A stretch of 64,000 bases of DNA from Caldilineaceae bacterium (GTDB lineage: Bacteria; Chloroflexota; Anaerolineae; Caldilineales; Caldilineaceae), in assembly GCA_020433455.1 (NCBI GenBank), contig JAGRCP010000043.1, forward strand, positions 1-64,000, written 5' to 3'. The translations under genes were made by a program, and so were the position numbers. The notes under the pieces were generated by a model. It saw only the letters and a program-made list of their open reading frames with translations. It was not told where the DNA came from and did no database searches. How positions within the stretch are numbered: position 1 is the stretch's first letter; every line of letters starts with the position of its first letter. Of the stretch, positions 53,564 through 62,186 are shown piece after piece.

Positions 53564-54892
53564 TTACTCTACGTTCACGCCCTCGTAGACCAGGAACTGG
53601 TCAGCGCCGGCAGCGCTGCCGAGCTGGTTCACGACGGCCACGATCTTGGCATTGGAATCACTGGCGGTACAGCGACCTGAGCCTACGTACCCGTCGGCGA
53701 TCTCATTGTTCTGAATTGCATTCAGCGCCGCGCGGGGGTCGATAGTGCCGGACACCGTATAGTCTGTGTTGGTGAACTCACAAGTAACGGTCGTGCGGGA
53801 ATCGCCAACATTCTGAATATTGAAGCCGGTAAAGTAACCGCTGTTGCGATCCATAATCAACGGCATCACAACCGTGCTGGTGGCCGCATCTGCATCAAAG
53901 GAAACGTATGCTTCACCATTGGTACCGGGCAACAACTGGTTGCCGATACCCACCAAGAGCTGGCCGGTGCTATTCCCGGTAACTTTGGCGGAGCCGACAA
54001 ATCTAGCACCTGCGGCACAATCAGAGTTCTGCCCGTTAGCAAACGCTGCCAAAGCAAAGGTATTCGAGCCACGGGCGGGAATGGTCTGAGTCTCCGTGCA
54101 ATTGGTCCCCACAGTGGCAGTGTAGGTAACTTCTACATCAGTCGCCTGATCCCCTGTATTCTGAATTTGCAGACCAGTAACATAGCCGGAATTATTGGCG
54201 TTGATCAGAGGAAAGACCGGGCTGGCTGCGCCGCCGGTGAAGCCAGTGTAGGAGAAGATAATGTCACTGCTCTCCTGGATGCCTGCGGCAACAATCGGCT
54301 TATCGCTGGTGACAATACCCGAGAAGACAGCGGAATTGTGGGTTTCATTATCCTGATAGAAGACAGACGCAGCGCCAGGCTGAATCGTAACCGGACCGGC
54401 ACTGGTGCCATCGCTATATTCGACATTGACGGTAGCCGGATCAGTGCTGGCATTCTGTACGCTATACCAGGTAGTGAAGCCGCTATTATTCTTGTTCAAG
54501 AGAGGCATCTGCACCTGCGTCGCGCCGCTGCTGCGGCCAACATAGGAGCCGCCAGCCGAGTAATCGGAAGACAGGATGTTAGAAATCGCGGCCACATTCT
54601 TATCAGAAGAGATGATGACCGAACCGCTAAAGCCCTGCGAAACATTGCTCAGCGGGAAGTAGGTCTTGGAGCCGCTGCCAGGAATGGTATCGACAATGTC
54701 GCTGCCATTCTTAGTACCGTCAGAGTTATAGGCGGCCAGCGTCACGGTCGCGGGCGAGGTCTCCAGGTTGGCAACCTGAATACCGGAAACATAGGCGCTG
54801 AATTTGGTCTGCGCCATTACAGAGCCGACAGCAGCCACGGCCAAAACCGCGACCAGCGCCAGCACAATCAAAAAACGCACTCGATTTTTCAT
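53564..54892 (-). CDS. Secreted four-module surface protein
   Basis: 442 residues. A Sec signal peptide (VLALVAVLAVAAVGSVMAQ) is followed by four modules of about 105 residues. The anchors FSAYVSGIQVANLE, MPLLNKNNSGFTTWYSVQN, FPLINANNSGYVTGLQIQN and MPLIMDRNSGYFTGFNIQN mark module starts, and each ends near a V-x-S-D-x-x-I-V-A-A-type strand. Ser, Thr, Asn and Gly are abundant, as in wall or sheath proteins. No enzymatic motif or wall anchor is seen. It has AAGGAG before the ATG and its own strong terminator, so it may be highly expressed. Function unknown; adhesin or sheath component is a guess. Confidence 0.82.
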   Translation of the reverse strand: MKNRVRFLIVLALVAVLAVAAVGSVMAQTKFSAYVSGIQVANLETSPATVTLAAYNSDGTKNGSDIVDTIPGSGSKTYFPLSNVSQGFSGSVIISSDKNVAAISNILSSDYSAGGSYVGRSSGATQVQMPLLNKNNSGFTTWYSVQNASTDPATVNVEYSDGTSAGPVTIQPGAASVFYQDNETHNSAVFSGIVTSDKPIVAAGIQESSDIIFSYTGFTGGAASPVFPLINANNSGYVTGLQIQNTGDQATDVEVTYTATVGTNCTETQTIPARGSNTFALAAFANGQNSDCAAGARFVGSAKVTGNSTGQLLVGIGNQLLPGTNGEAYVSFDADAATSTVVMPLIMDRNSGYFTGFNIQNVGDSRTTVTCEFTNTDYTVSGTIDPRAALNAIQNNEIADGYVGSGRCTASDSNAKIVAVVNQLGSAAGADQFLVYEGVNVE

Positions 54893-55188
54893 GAAACTTT
54901 CTCCTTAGTTCTACCTGCACATTAAAGTAAAAAAGTGAACACTAATGTTGTTGCAGCAGTCTGCACCCTGCTACGGGGCGCCGAATGAACGGCCGAGCAT
55001 ACTACTGCGCCCACAGAATAGTAGTAGGACGAAAAAATATCAATACATCGTTTGGGGTATCTTGCCGGATTAGATCAAATTTCCTCTCTGGCCACCCGGT
55101 GCATTGACGGTAAAACAGGCAAATACCCCCTACCCCATACGGGGTATTCCCTCTGGAAGCAACCCTATCCGCGCAAAGTACGGACTCC
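54893..55188. other. Gap with weak hairpin
   Basis: Nearly 300 bases with no gene. A hairpin-capable stretch, AATACCCC (55122-55129) with GGGGTATT (55141-55148), lies downstream of the 55189-56145 gene on the minus strand and may be a weak terminator. The rest should contain the promoter of the surface protein, but I see no clear boxes. Confidence 0.4.
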
Positions 55189-56145
55189 TCACATGACGGC
55201 AGGATCATCCGCCTGGATTGGCGGGGCGGATGATGAATCTGCGCCGTTTATGCGTCCGATCAACATGATCAGGCCAAGGCCGATCAACTCGTAAAGCATG
55301 ACCAGGATCCGATTTAGCACGGCAATGAGAACGGCGAAGGAGGAAGGAACCAATGCGCTGAGGAGCAGGCTTAACCCTACTTCGGTAAAACCGAAATTAC
55401 TGGGCAGAAAGAAGACCAAAACCGACAGCGTGCCCATCAAGCTGAAGCTGCCGGCCAGATAAGGGAGTGTGGAAAGGGGCAGGGGATAGACCGCGTCGGC
55501 AATCAGATAGAGAACAAAGCCCCCTACACACCAAAGCACGGCATAACCGACCAGCCAGCCGATTAGCCGCGGATAAGGTATGAACGGAGCATCTTCACGG
55601 CCGATACGAATCAGAAGATAGCGGATAAAGCGCGGATGCATGGCTGCAAGGCCCAGAAGCGCGGTCAAGATCAGTCCTCCACCATAGTAACGAGGCAGAC
55701 CAGCCAAAACGTACCCGGCCAGGGCCAGGGTAAAAAGAGCGCCCGACGCTACGCTGACAATCAACTCCAGGCCACTGGCCAACGTGACCAGACGCACGGA
55801 ATCACCGTGTCGGCGGTAGAGGTACCCCCGCCCTGCCACGTACCAAAGCGTACCCGGCAGGCGTCGGGCAAGCTGAGAGAGGGCATAGTAGCGCACGTGG
55901 AGGGACATGGGCGCCCGGCTGCCCACTGTCCGCATAATGTCGCCCCAGATATAGGCGGCCAGCAGCAATCCGCCAACCAGAACGGGCAAGGCCAGAGCGA
56001 GGTTACGCCACTTCAGGTCCCAGTCATAGGCAAGCAGCACCGCGCGTTCACGATAGAGTAACGCGCCCAAAATGGTGGCTGCCACGGCAAGGGTAATGAG
56101 CGTTAGCCCAATCCGACGCCACTGCCGCCCCAAACGCTTGATCAT
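55189..56145 (-). CDS. LPG-synthase-TM/UPF0104-like protein
   Basis: 318 residues, about eight hydrophobic helices. It resembles the lysylphosphatidylglycerol synthase transmembrane (AglD/UPF0104) family: ALSQLARRLPGTLWYVAGRG and FFLPSNFGFTEVGLSLLLS. Such proteins act as lipid flippases or glycan-transfer helpers; the role here is unknown. The start is ATG at 56145, overlapping the methyltransferase stop as ATGA. It is last in the minus-strand group of methyltransferases and GT2. Confidence 0.8.
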   Translation of the reverse strand: MIKRLGRQWRRIGLTLITLAVAATILGALLYRERAVLLAYDWDLKWRNLALALPVLVGGLLLAAYIWGDIMRTVGSRAPMSLHVRYYALSQLARRLPGTLWYVAGRGYLYRRHGDSVRLVTLASGLELIVSVASGALFTLALAGYVLAGLPRYYGGGLILTALLGLAAMHPRFIRYLLIRIGREDAPFIPYPRLIGWLVGYAVLWCVGGFVLYLIADAVYPLPLSTLPYLAGSFSLMGTLSVLVFFLPSNFGFTEVGLSLLLSALVPSSFAVLIAVLNRILVMLYELIGLGLIMLIGRINGADSSSAPPIQADDPAVM

Positions 56146-56915
56146 GACCAAGACAGCATAGGATAGTAAACAGGCGCAGTGGAGACGCGCCCTGGCCGAG
56201 CAAGAAAAATAAAGTGATTGGCCAGATTGAGCGGCGTGATTGCGGCAACGGCCCCGCGCAGCGCCTTCTGGGGCCGCAGCGCCGACCAGATCCAGTCGCT
56301 GGTTGTACGGGGTCGGGTGACCTCACCCCAGGGGACGACTTCATCGATCAACAGCCCCCCCATCTCCAGCATAGTCTGCCAAGTTGCACGAGTCGCGTAA
56401 CGCTGGCGCGGCTGCTCATCGTCAAACACCTCGCCGGTGCGACGTACGTAGCGAATATTGCCCATCAAACCGAACATATTGGGCAGCAGAATGCAGGCCC
56501 GACCATGGGGCTTAAGCACCCGAGCAATCTCCCGTACGCCTTGAAGGGGGTTATCATAATGCTCCAGGCTGCCGATGCTCATGACAAAATCAACCGAACC
56601 AGCGGGAAAGGGAATGATCTGACCATCCCCCACGATCCACTGAGCCGGGGAAGCATCCGCAGAGCCGTGGAGCAGACCCTCAAATGACAGGTCAACCCCC
56701 ATGGCACGGATTCCCTGCTCGGCGGCTAACTCTACCAGACGGCCGTTGCCGCAGGCCACATCCAGGAGGGTGCTGCCCGGCGGCGGGCCCAACAGCTCGA
56801 TAAGCCAGAGATAGAACGAATCACGCATGAGCAAGTCACGCGTCTGAAACAGATCGTCATATGCATCCTGGATAGACTGTCCGTCATGCAGTGCCCGATG
56901 GCGAATTTCCAACAT
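56142..56915 (-). CDS. SAM-dependent methyltransferase
   Basis: 257 residues from ATG at 56915 (TTG at 56939 is possible). Motif I is STLLDVACGNGRLVELA, with FVMSIGSLEHYDNPLQGVREI (methyltransferase 11 type) further on. The substrate is unknown; context points to a glycan or a lipid-linked sugar. It overlaps the following UPF0104-like gene by four bases. Confidence 0.87.
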   Translation of the reverse strand: MLEIRHRALHDGQSIQDAYDDLFQTRDLLMRDSFYLWLIELLGPPPGSTLLDVACGNGRLVELAAEQGIRAMGVDLSFEGLLHGSADASPAQWIVGDGQIIPFPAGSVDFVMSIGSLEHYDNPLQGVREIARVLKPHGRACILLPNMFGLMGNIRYVRRTGEVFDDEQPRQRYATRATWQTMLEMGGLLIDEVVPWGEVTRPRTTSDWIWSALRPQKALRGAVAAITPLNLANHFIFLARPGRVSTAPVYYPMLSWS

Positions 56916-56957
56916 AATCTCTATCTCGCTAATGTACAATGCTTACTTGCGCACCAA

Positions 56958-57881
56958 TTATTTACGCGCTGTGGTTACCAATAAAGGACCGCGGCCAGTC
57001 ATACTGGGCAGAAAAAAGAAGGGCGCACTCGCCAAACGAGTGGCGGGGTGATAGAGCAGGCGAGTTGTACGATATGCCTGCTCAGCCGTAGCCCGGTTAG
57101 CCGTCATGCGAAAGCGAACGCTCAGGGCAAAGGTGGGATATCCGCCGATGTTGGTGCTCTCGTCTATTACCTGGAAGCCCGCCCGACCCATGAGCCGGCT
57201 CAACGTCCCCGGCGTGAAGACGTAGAGATGGCGGGGGGCGTCCAACCCTGCCCAGTACTCGCTGAAGAGACGCGCATCCCAGCTTGCCAGATTGGGCACG
57301 CGCACCAGCAGCAGCCCGCCCGGGCGCAGGATGCGGCGAATCTCCCGCAAGGTGGCGGCAGGATCATGCACGTGCTCCAGCACGTCCCACATGGTCACGG
57401 CGTCAAAGGACTCATCCTCAAACCGGGCCTGCTCCAACGTGCCGGTATAAACGTTCAGGCCATGCCGACTGCGCGCCAGCGCCGCCACATCCTGGCTCAG
57501 CTCTACGCCTACCGTCTCCCAGCCGTTTTGCGCCATGCCCAGCATAAAGGTTCCTGCTGCGCAACCGATATCCAACAGCCGACCCGGCGGGCGATGGCGG
57601 GTAATAAAGCGGCAGCGCTTTTGGATGCCGTAGTTAATCGCACGCTGCAAGAGCCAACTCCGCTTGCCTTGAGTTATATCCGTATACGGCTCATACTCGG
57701 GCGGATAGTGTGCGCCAATCTCTTCGGGCGTAGGCCGCGGATTCTGATAGACCAGGCCGCACTCCGTACACTGGACCAGCGTGGCGCATACGTCCGGCCG
57801 ATCCAACAACAGATCCGGGATAACGCCATAAGGGCGACTGCGGTCAGACCCGCACAGGTTACAAGCTACGCTTTCGGGCAT
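56958..57881 (-). CDS. Methyltransferase with N-terminal zinc finger
   Basis: 307 residues. The N-terminus has paired Cys (VACNLCGSDRSRP and VQCTECGLVYQNPRP), a zinc knuckle found in sugar C-methyltransferase-like enzymes. The methyltransferase core follows: GRLLDIGCAAGTFMLGM and DAVTMWDVLEHVHDPAATL. It may methylate a nucleotide sugar or glycan. It lies 42 bases from the next methyltransferase gene, in the same orientation. Confidence 0.87.
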   Translation of the reverse strand: MPESVACNLCGSDRSRPYGVIPDLLLDRPDVCATLVQCTECGLVYQNPRPTPEEIGAHYPPEYEPYTDITQGKRSWLLQRAINYGIQKRCRFITRHRPPGRLLDIGCAAGTFMLGMAQNGWETVGVELSQDVAALARSRHGLNVYTGTLEQARFEDESFDAVTMWDVLEHVHDPAATLREIRRILRPGGLLLVRVPNLASWDARLFSEYWAGLDAPRHLYVFTPGTLSRLMGRAGFQVIDESTNIGGYPTFALSVRFRMTANRATAEQAYRTTRLLYHPATRLASAPFFFLPSMTGRGPLLVTTARK

Positions 57882-57915
57882 ACGTTCACACCATTCCCCT
57901 TATTAATCGTCATCA

Positions 57916-58824
57916 TTAATCGCCATCAAACCAGCCCTCCGCCCACGCTCGCCAGGTCGGCCCCAAAAGGCCGATGCGTCCATGGAGCAGATCACGCAAG
58001 CTCATGAGCGCTAGACGCGCCGCGGTAAAGAGCCAAAGCAGCATGCGCTCGCCGCCATGACTGTGACGGCGATAAAAGCGGATTTGGTTAGCCGTACGCC
58101 AAGACCGAGCCAGGGGATGATGGATGCCTGTGCTGCGGGATACCTTATGCCACATGCGCGCCCTGGTCACACAGGCAAGCCGGAAACCCGCATCATGCGC
58201 CCGGCGACAAAAATCCGCGTCTTCAGCATACATAAAAAATGCTTCATCCAGCAGACCGATTTTCGCAAAGACAGAGCGATGCACAAGCAGCCCGCACGCC
58301 GTCAGGTAATCAACCGGCAGAAGAGCCGGCAGATCGGGGGGTGCGGGCGCATCGCGTAACATGCTCCGGGTCAATAGCGTATTGCCTACGCTCCGATCGC
58401 CCAGTGACCAGATGCGGGTCGGCTCAGCGTGATAGAGAATCAGCGGCCCCAGCAGACGCAAGGCGGGCACGGCGGCGCCGACTTCCAGCAGGCGGCTGAG
58501 GCAATCAGAGGCCACAACCGTATCGTTATTGGCCAGAAAAACCCAATCAGAGCCGCCTGACAACCCACGTTGAATGCCCAGATTGTTCCCGCCGGCAAAG
58601 CCCAAATTTCGTCCGCTCTCGATAAGCGTGATGCGGTCGCCGAAGCGTGTGCGCAGTGTAGCGACGGAGTCATCTTCGGAGCCGTTATCGACCACAATGA
58701 TCTGATCCGGAAGGCGGTCGCCGGCCAGAAACGATTCTACACAAGCCGCGGTTTCATCGGCCAGATTCCAATTTAGAATGACCACCGCGATAGATGACAA
58801 GGGCTGAGGTACATACAAGCTCAT
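57916..58824 (-). CDS. Glycosyltransferase family 2, WbbL-like
   Basis: 302 residues. AVVILNWNLADETAACVESF, IIVVDNGSEDDSVATLR, GRNLGFAGGNNLGIQ, VFLANNDTVVASD and DEAFFMYAEDADFCRRA give the rhamnosyltransferase-like GT2 set, as in the enzymes at 27938 and 34572. It is the first gene of the second glycan locus on the minus strand. Confidence 0.9.
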   Translation of the reverse strand: MSLYVPQPLSSIAVVILNWNLADETAACVESFLAGDRLPDQIIVVDNGSEDDSVATLRTRFGDRITLIESGRNLGFAGGNNLGIQRGLSGGSDWVFLANNDTVVASDCLSRLLEVGAAVPALRLLGPLILYHAEPTRIWSLGDRSVGNTLLTRSMLRDAPAPPDLPALLPVDYLTACGLLVHRSVFAKIGLLDEAFFMYAEDADFCRRAHDAGFRLACVTRARMWHKVSRSTGIHHPLARSWRTANQIRFYRRHSHGGERMLLWLFTAARLALMSLRDLLHGRIGLLGPTWRAWAEGWFDGD

Positions 58825-59064
58825 CGTTCCAGTATACTGTGGCCGACGCGTATGGCGGAATTTTCCTATGCACGAAACGGGTAAGATTAATTCCGCATAT
58901 AGGTATATTTGATCCCTATGCGCACACTTGGCATACTACGCCTTTGAAATACAAATTCAAAGCGGGTTTCAACAGAAGTTTAAAGGATACAACGCCCTGA
59001 ATTACACTGACTGCGATATAAACAAGCATGCGAGTCTCATCAGGGCACAACTCTTTTTATTTCC
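58825..59064. other. Divergent gap of the second glycan locus
   Basis: About 240 bases between divergent GT2 (-) and GT4 (+) genes. No gene, terminator or clear promoter boxes. It is AT-richer than its surroundings, as promoter regions here tend to be. Confidence 0.4.
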
Positions 59065-60153
59065 ATGCACGTACTTTTTCTGGTCGGCCGGGAAATCGGA
59101 TATGCTCGCAATCAGGTGCTGCACAACGCCTTCAGCCGTTTCGCCCATGTCGATACGGTGGCAGCAGTCCATAAGCCTCAATCCCTGCTCGCTAATAGTC
59201 TGAGCATTGCAGCGCAAGCTACGCCCCTCCTTTTGCGTAACCGCTATGACCTGGTTTTTGTCGGTTTCTACGGTCACCTCATCCTGCGGATGATTGGGCC
59301 GCTGGTACGCAGCCCCCTGCTCTTCGACGCCTTCATCTCTACTTATGACACGCTCTGCTTTGATCGGGCCCTCTATGCGCCCGACTCGCCTATGGGCCGC
59401 GCGGCTTTTGCATTGGACAGCAGCGCGCTTCGACGCGCCGATCACGTATTGTTGGATACGCAAAGCCACATCGATTATTTCGTGGAGACGTTCGGCATAA
59501 CGCATGAAGGCTTCTCCGCCGTACCCGTAGGATGCAGCGATGACGTCTATCAGCCGGCACCCATCACCCAGAACAGCACGCAGCAACAAAAAAAGGCGCT
59601 GGATATCCTCTATTACAGCACTTTTTTGCCTCTCCACGGCATTGACGTCATCCTGCAGGCCGCGGCGCAACTGAATGGAGAGCCCTTGCACTTCCGCCTT
59701 ATCGGCGACGGTCCAGCCTTTGGCCAGATGCAGGCGCTGGCCGCTGAGCTGGCGCTGAGCAACGTAACGTTTGAGCCTCCCATCTCCCAGACGGAAGTGG
59801 CCTCAGCTATTGCCCGCGCGGATATCTGCCTGGGCGGCCACTTCTATGCCGGCGGCAAAGCGGGGCGGGTTATCCCCGGCAAAATTTACCAGATGCTGGC
59901 CGTGGGGCGTCCGGTCATCGCCGCGGACGCGCCGGGCAACCGGGAGCTGCTGACCCACGGGGAAAATGCATACCTCATTCCGCCCGCTGACCCGAATGCA
60001 CTGGCCGGCGCCATCCGTACCCTCGCCGCGGAACCGGCTTACCGAGAGAAACTGGCGCGAGCAGGCAGGCTTCACTATACGAATTATTGTAATGAGGAGC
60101 GAATTACGGCGCGGCTGCACGCCATTGTGACCGCCCTTACCGCCAATGGGTGA
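59065..60153 (+). CDS. Glycosyltransferase family 4-like
   Basis: 362 residues. The N-terminal half is divergent (MHVLFLVGREIGYARNQVLH). The donor half has LYYSTFLPLHGIDVILQAAA and IPGKIYQMLAVGRPVIAADA, then GNRELL, a GT4-like site with Lys-Ile in place of part of E-x7-E. The start has no Shine-Dalgarno sequence. It is divergent from the GT2-methyltransferase group and probably serves the same glycan. Confidence 0.83.
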   Translation: MHVLFLVGREIGYARNQVLHNAFSRFAHVDTVAAVHKPQSLLANSLSIAAQATPLLLRNRYDLVFVGFYGHLILRMIGPLVRSPLLFDAFISTYDTLCFDRALYAPDSPMGRAAFALDSSALRRADHVLLDTQSHIDYFVETFGITHEGFSAVPVGCSDDVYQPAPITQNSTQQQKKALDILYYSTFLPLHGIDVILQAAAQLNGEPLHFRLIGDGPAFGQMQALAAELALSNVTFEPPISQTEVASAIARADICLGGHFYAGGKAGRVIPGKIYQMLAVGRPVIAADAPGNRELLTHGENAYLIPPADPNALAGAIRTLAAEPAYREKLARAGRLHYTNYCNEERITARLHAIVTALTANG

Positions 60154-60184
60154 TCTGGAATTGATGACGGAAAACATTGCAAAC

Positions 60185-60214
60185 AAAGACCGCTCCCGAC
60201 AGAGAGCGGTCTTT
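60185..60214. terminator. Terminator between GT4 and tRNA-Lys
   Basis: AAAGACCGCTC (60185-60195) and GAGCGGTCTTT (60204-60214) form an 11-bp stem with an eight-base loop. A/T-rich tails on both sides let it serve both the plus-strand GT4 gene and the minus-strand tRNA-Lys. Confidence 0.8.
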
Positions 60215-60226
60215 ATAAAAAATAAA

Positions 60227-60299
<73 letters not shown>

Positions 60300-60381
60300 G
60301 AACAGTCAGGCAATCATAGCACAGGCCGGCATTGGCGGGCAAAAAGCCGCCTCGGTTTAGGCTGCATTCCAACTCAGCCGC

Positions 60382-60504
60382 TTAGGGCGTCCCCAAAGGC
60401 CCAAACAACGCGCCGGCTACCAATAGGCAAAAGAGCAAAAAGAGCAGCAGCACTTTCCAACGGTCCAAAGACCAAATAATGTAAGGCCGTCGAGCGGGAT
60501 CCAT
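60382..60504 (-). CDS. 40-residue membrane peptide
   Basis: 40 residues: a basic/aromatic start (MDPARRPYIIWSLDRWK), one strong hydrophobic helix (VLLLFLLFCLLVAGALF) and a short tail GPLGTP. Its ATG overlaps the stop of the upstream HhH-protein gene as TAATG, the coupling seen repeatedly in this window. The N-in orientation is predicted from the basic end. No family is known to me. The overlap and clean hydropathy make a real gene likely. Confidence 0.6.
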   Translation of the reverse strand: MDPARRPYIIWSLDRWKVLLLFLLFCLLVAGALFGPLGTP

Positions 60505-62066
60505 TAGCCGACCGCCTCCTTATCCTTGCCCAAAGCCGCAGCCCGGGCAATCCAGCGGGCAAGCGCGCTCTCCTCACGCTCGGGGATGAGGGTCGCCAGC
60601 GTAGCAGACGTCTGTCGGGCCAAATCAGCCAGGGTATAGATGCCGGCCCCGTAGAGGCGCTGAACAGATTCAGCGTCTATTCCGCGCAATTGCCGGAAAT
60701 TGTCGGGCGGCGGTCCGGCGTAAGCGGCGCCGGCCCGATCGTATTCGGCCGCCAGCGCACTTGCCTGCTTCGTCCAGTCGCCGGGTTTGGCCGTAGGCAA
60801 GGCCCGACTGAGGGACTGAAGCGTCTCATCGCTGGTCATAGCCAGCTGGTGGAACGTAAAGATGCCCCCGGCATTGAGCCGCGCCATATAAGCAGGGCCA
60901 ATGCCGTCGATCAGTTGCAGATTGTCCGGATGGGCCGACGACGAAACGGCAAGCGCGGGCTCGGACGCCGAGCGAGTCAGCGGCAGATCCTCGCCTTCTA
61001 CGACGGCATCCTCAATCCGGGATGCTTCTTCCTCGGCAATGACCATGAGCGGAGCCGGGTCATGCTCCGGCAGATGGGGCCCGTCGATCTCCGAAACGAA
61101 GGGCAACGAAGCGGCCGATTTCCCCGCGTCCGAATCCACGGCCAGGAGGACTTCCTCCTCACCCGCGGGGCCTGGTTCGCCTTCCCGCGTCGGGATAGAG
61201 CGGCGGGAAGATGCCAGCTCCCAGGCGAGAAGGGGCACGTCCAGCACCTCTGCCTCATCAACCAATGCAGCGACGCGCGCGTCGGCATTCGGCGCGTCTA
61301 CGGGCCTATCCTCCTCGGGCGAGGCATGGGTTGAGCCTGCATCGTCTCGTGCAGAGGCATCCAGGGGCGCGGGATCATGGTCTGCGTCCGTAATCGTAAT
61401 CCGCTGTGGCCGGTCTGTCTGCGGGGCGACGGTGCGGCTGTCATCCTCTGCGGCCGGGACAAAGGCAGTAAAGCGTTGCGCAACCGCCCGCTCATCCGCC
61501 GACTCTGTCTGCTGCCGAATTAGGCGTAGATCAGCTGCCCGGTCATCTTCAGGCTCCTGCCCACGGGGGCCTGCGTCAGCGCTTTCTGCGGACGGCCGGC
61601 TGGACACGTCTTCCTGCGCGTCATTCACATGGCGGACCGGGGACCGAGAGGTCACGCGGGGCGATTCGTCATCCGGCGTTTCGACCTGCGAACGGGCGGC
61701 GTAAACGGCGGCCGGCGGCAGGGGCTCGTAGGGCGCGGCGTCAGCGACGCCCCGCTCATGAAGCGCTTCCGCCTCCTCACTGTCCAGGAAAACGGGCGGG
61801 CTTTGATAGGCGGAAGAACGCTCGCTGCGGACATCACTGCGGACAGCATTGCGAATGTCAGTACGCAGGTCAGCCCGCAGTTCTGCATTGCGCAACTCGG
61901 CATTATGCAACTCAGCCTGGCGCAGCTCGCCTTGCAGCCGTTCGATCTCGGCGTCGTGCCATGCCAGCCGCCGCCCGCGAAAGTAAGCCCACTCCCAGAG
62001 CAGGGAAACGGCAAAACCCAGAATAAACCCGGCCAGCACATACCAAAGCAACGGCCATGGCGGCAT
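60504..62066 (-). CDS. Membrane-anchored helix-hairpin-helix protein
   Basis: 520 residues; function unknown. One N-terminal helix (residues 5-25) is followed by a coiled-coil stretch with five-residue Ala-Glu-Leu-Arg-type repeats (RQAELHNAELRNAELRADLR, about 50-70). Then comes a long acidic, disordered middle (about 90-375) and two C-terminal HhH-like domains: LQLIDGIGPAYMARLNAGGI (from about 382) and RQLRGIDAESVQRLYGAGIY (from about 457). Such HhH pairs bind DNA or proteins and occur in 'flap-endonuclease-like' DUF4332 proteins. AAGGAG precedes the ATG. It may tether DNA or a complex to the membrane. Confidence 0.75.
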   Translation of the reverse strand: MPPWPLLWYVLAGFILGFAVSLLWEWAYFRGRRLAWHDAEIERLQGELRQAELHNAELRNAELRADLRTDIRNAVRSDVRSERSSAYQSPPVFLDSEEAEALHERGVADAAPYEPLPPAAVYAARSQVETPDDESPRVTSRSPVRHVNDAQEDVSSRPSAESADAGPRGQEPEDDRAADLRLIRQQTESADERAVAQRFTAFVPAAEDDSRTVAPQTDRPQRITITDADHDPAPLDASARDDAGSTHASPEEDRPVDAPNADARVAALVDEAEVLDVPLLAWELASSRRSIPTREGEPGPAGEEEVLLAVDSDAGKSAASLPFVSEIDGPHLPEHDPAPLMVIAEEEASRIEDAVVEGEDLPLTRSASEPALAVSSSAHPDNLQLIDGIGPAYMARLNAGGIFTFHQLAMTSDETLQSLSRALPTAKPGDWTKQASALAAEYDRAGAAYAGPPPDNFRQLRGIDAESVQRLYGAGIYTLADLARQTSATLATLIPEREESALARWIARAAALGKDKEAVG

Positions 62067-62186
62067 AGGCCCAACTCCTTATGCGAAAATCGGTTCTGTT
62101 TCTGTACAGCCTCCAGGAGATTCCTCTCTGGACCCGGCGGATTTTCCGCGTACCCTCCCGGAGAAGCCTGTGCAGATACTCGGTCC

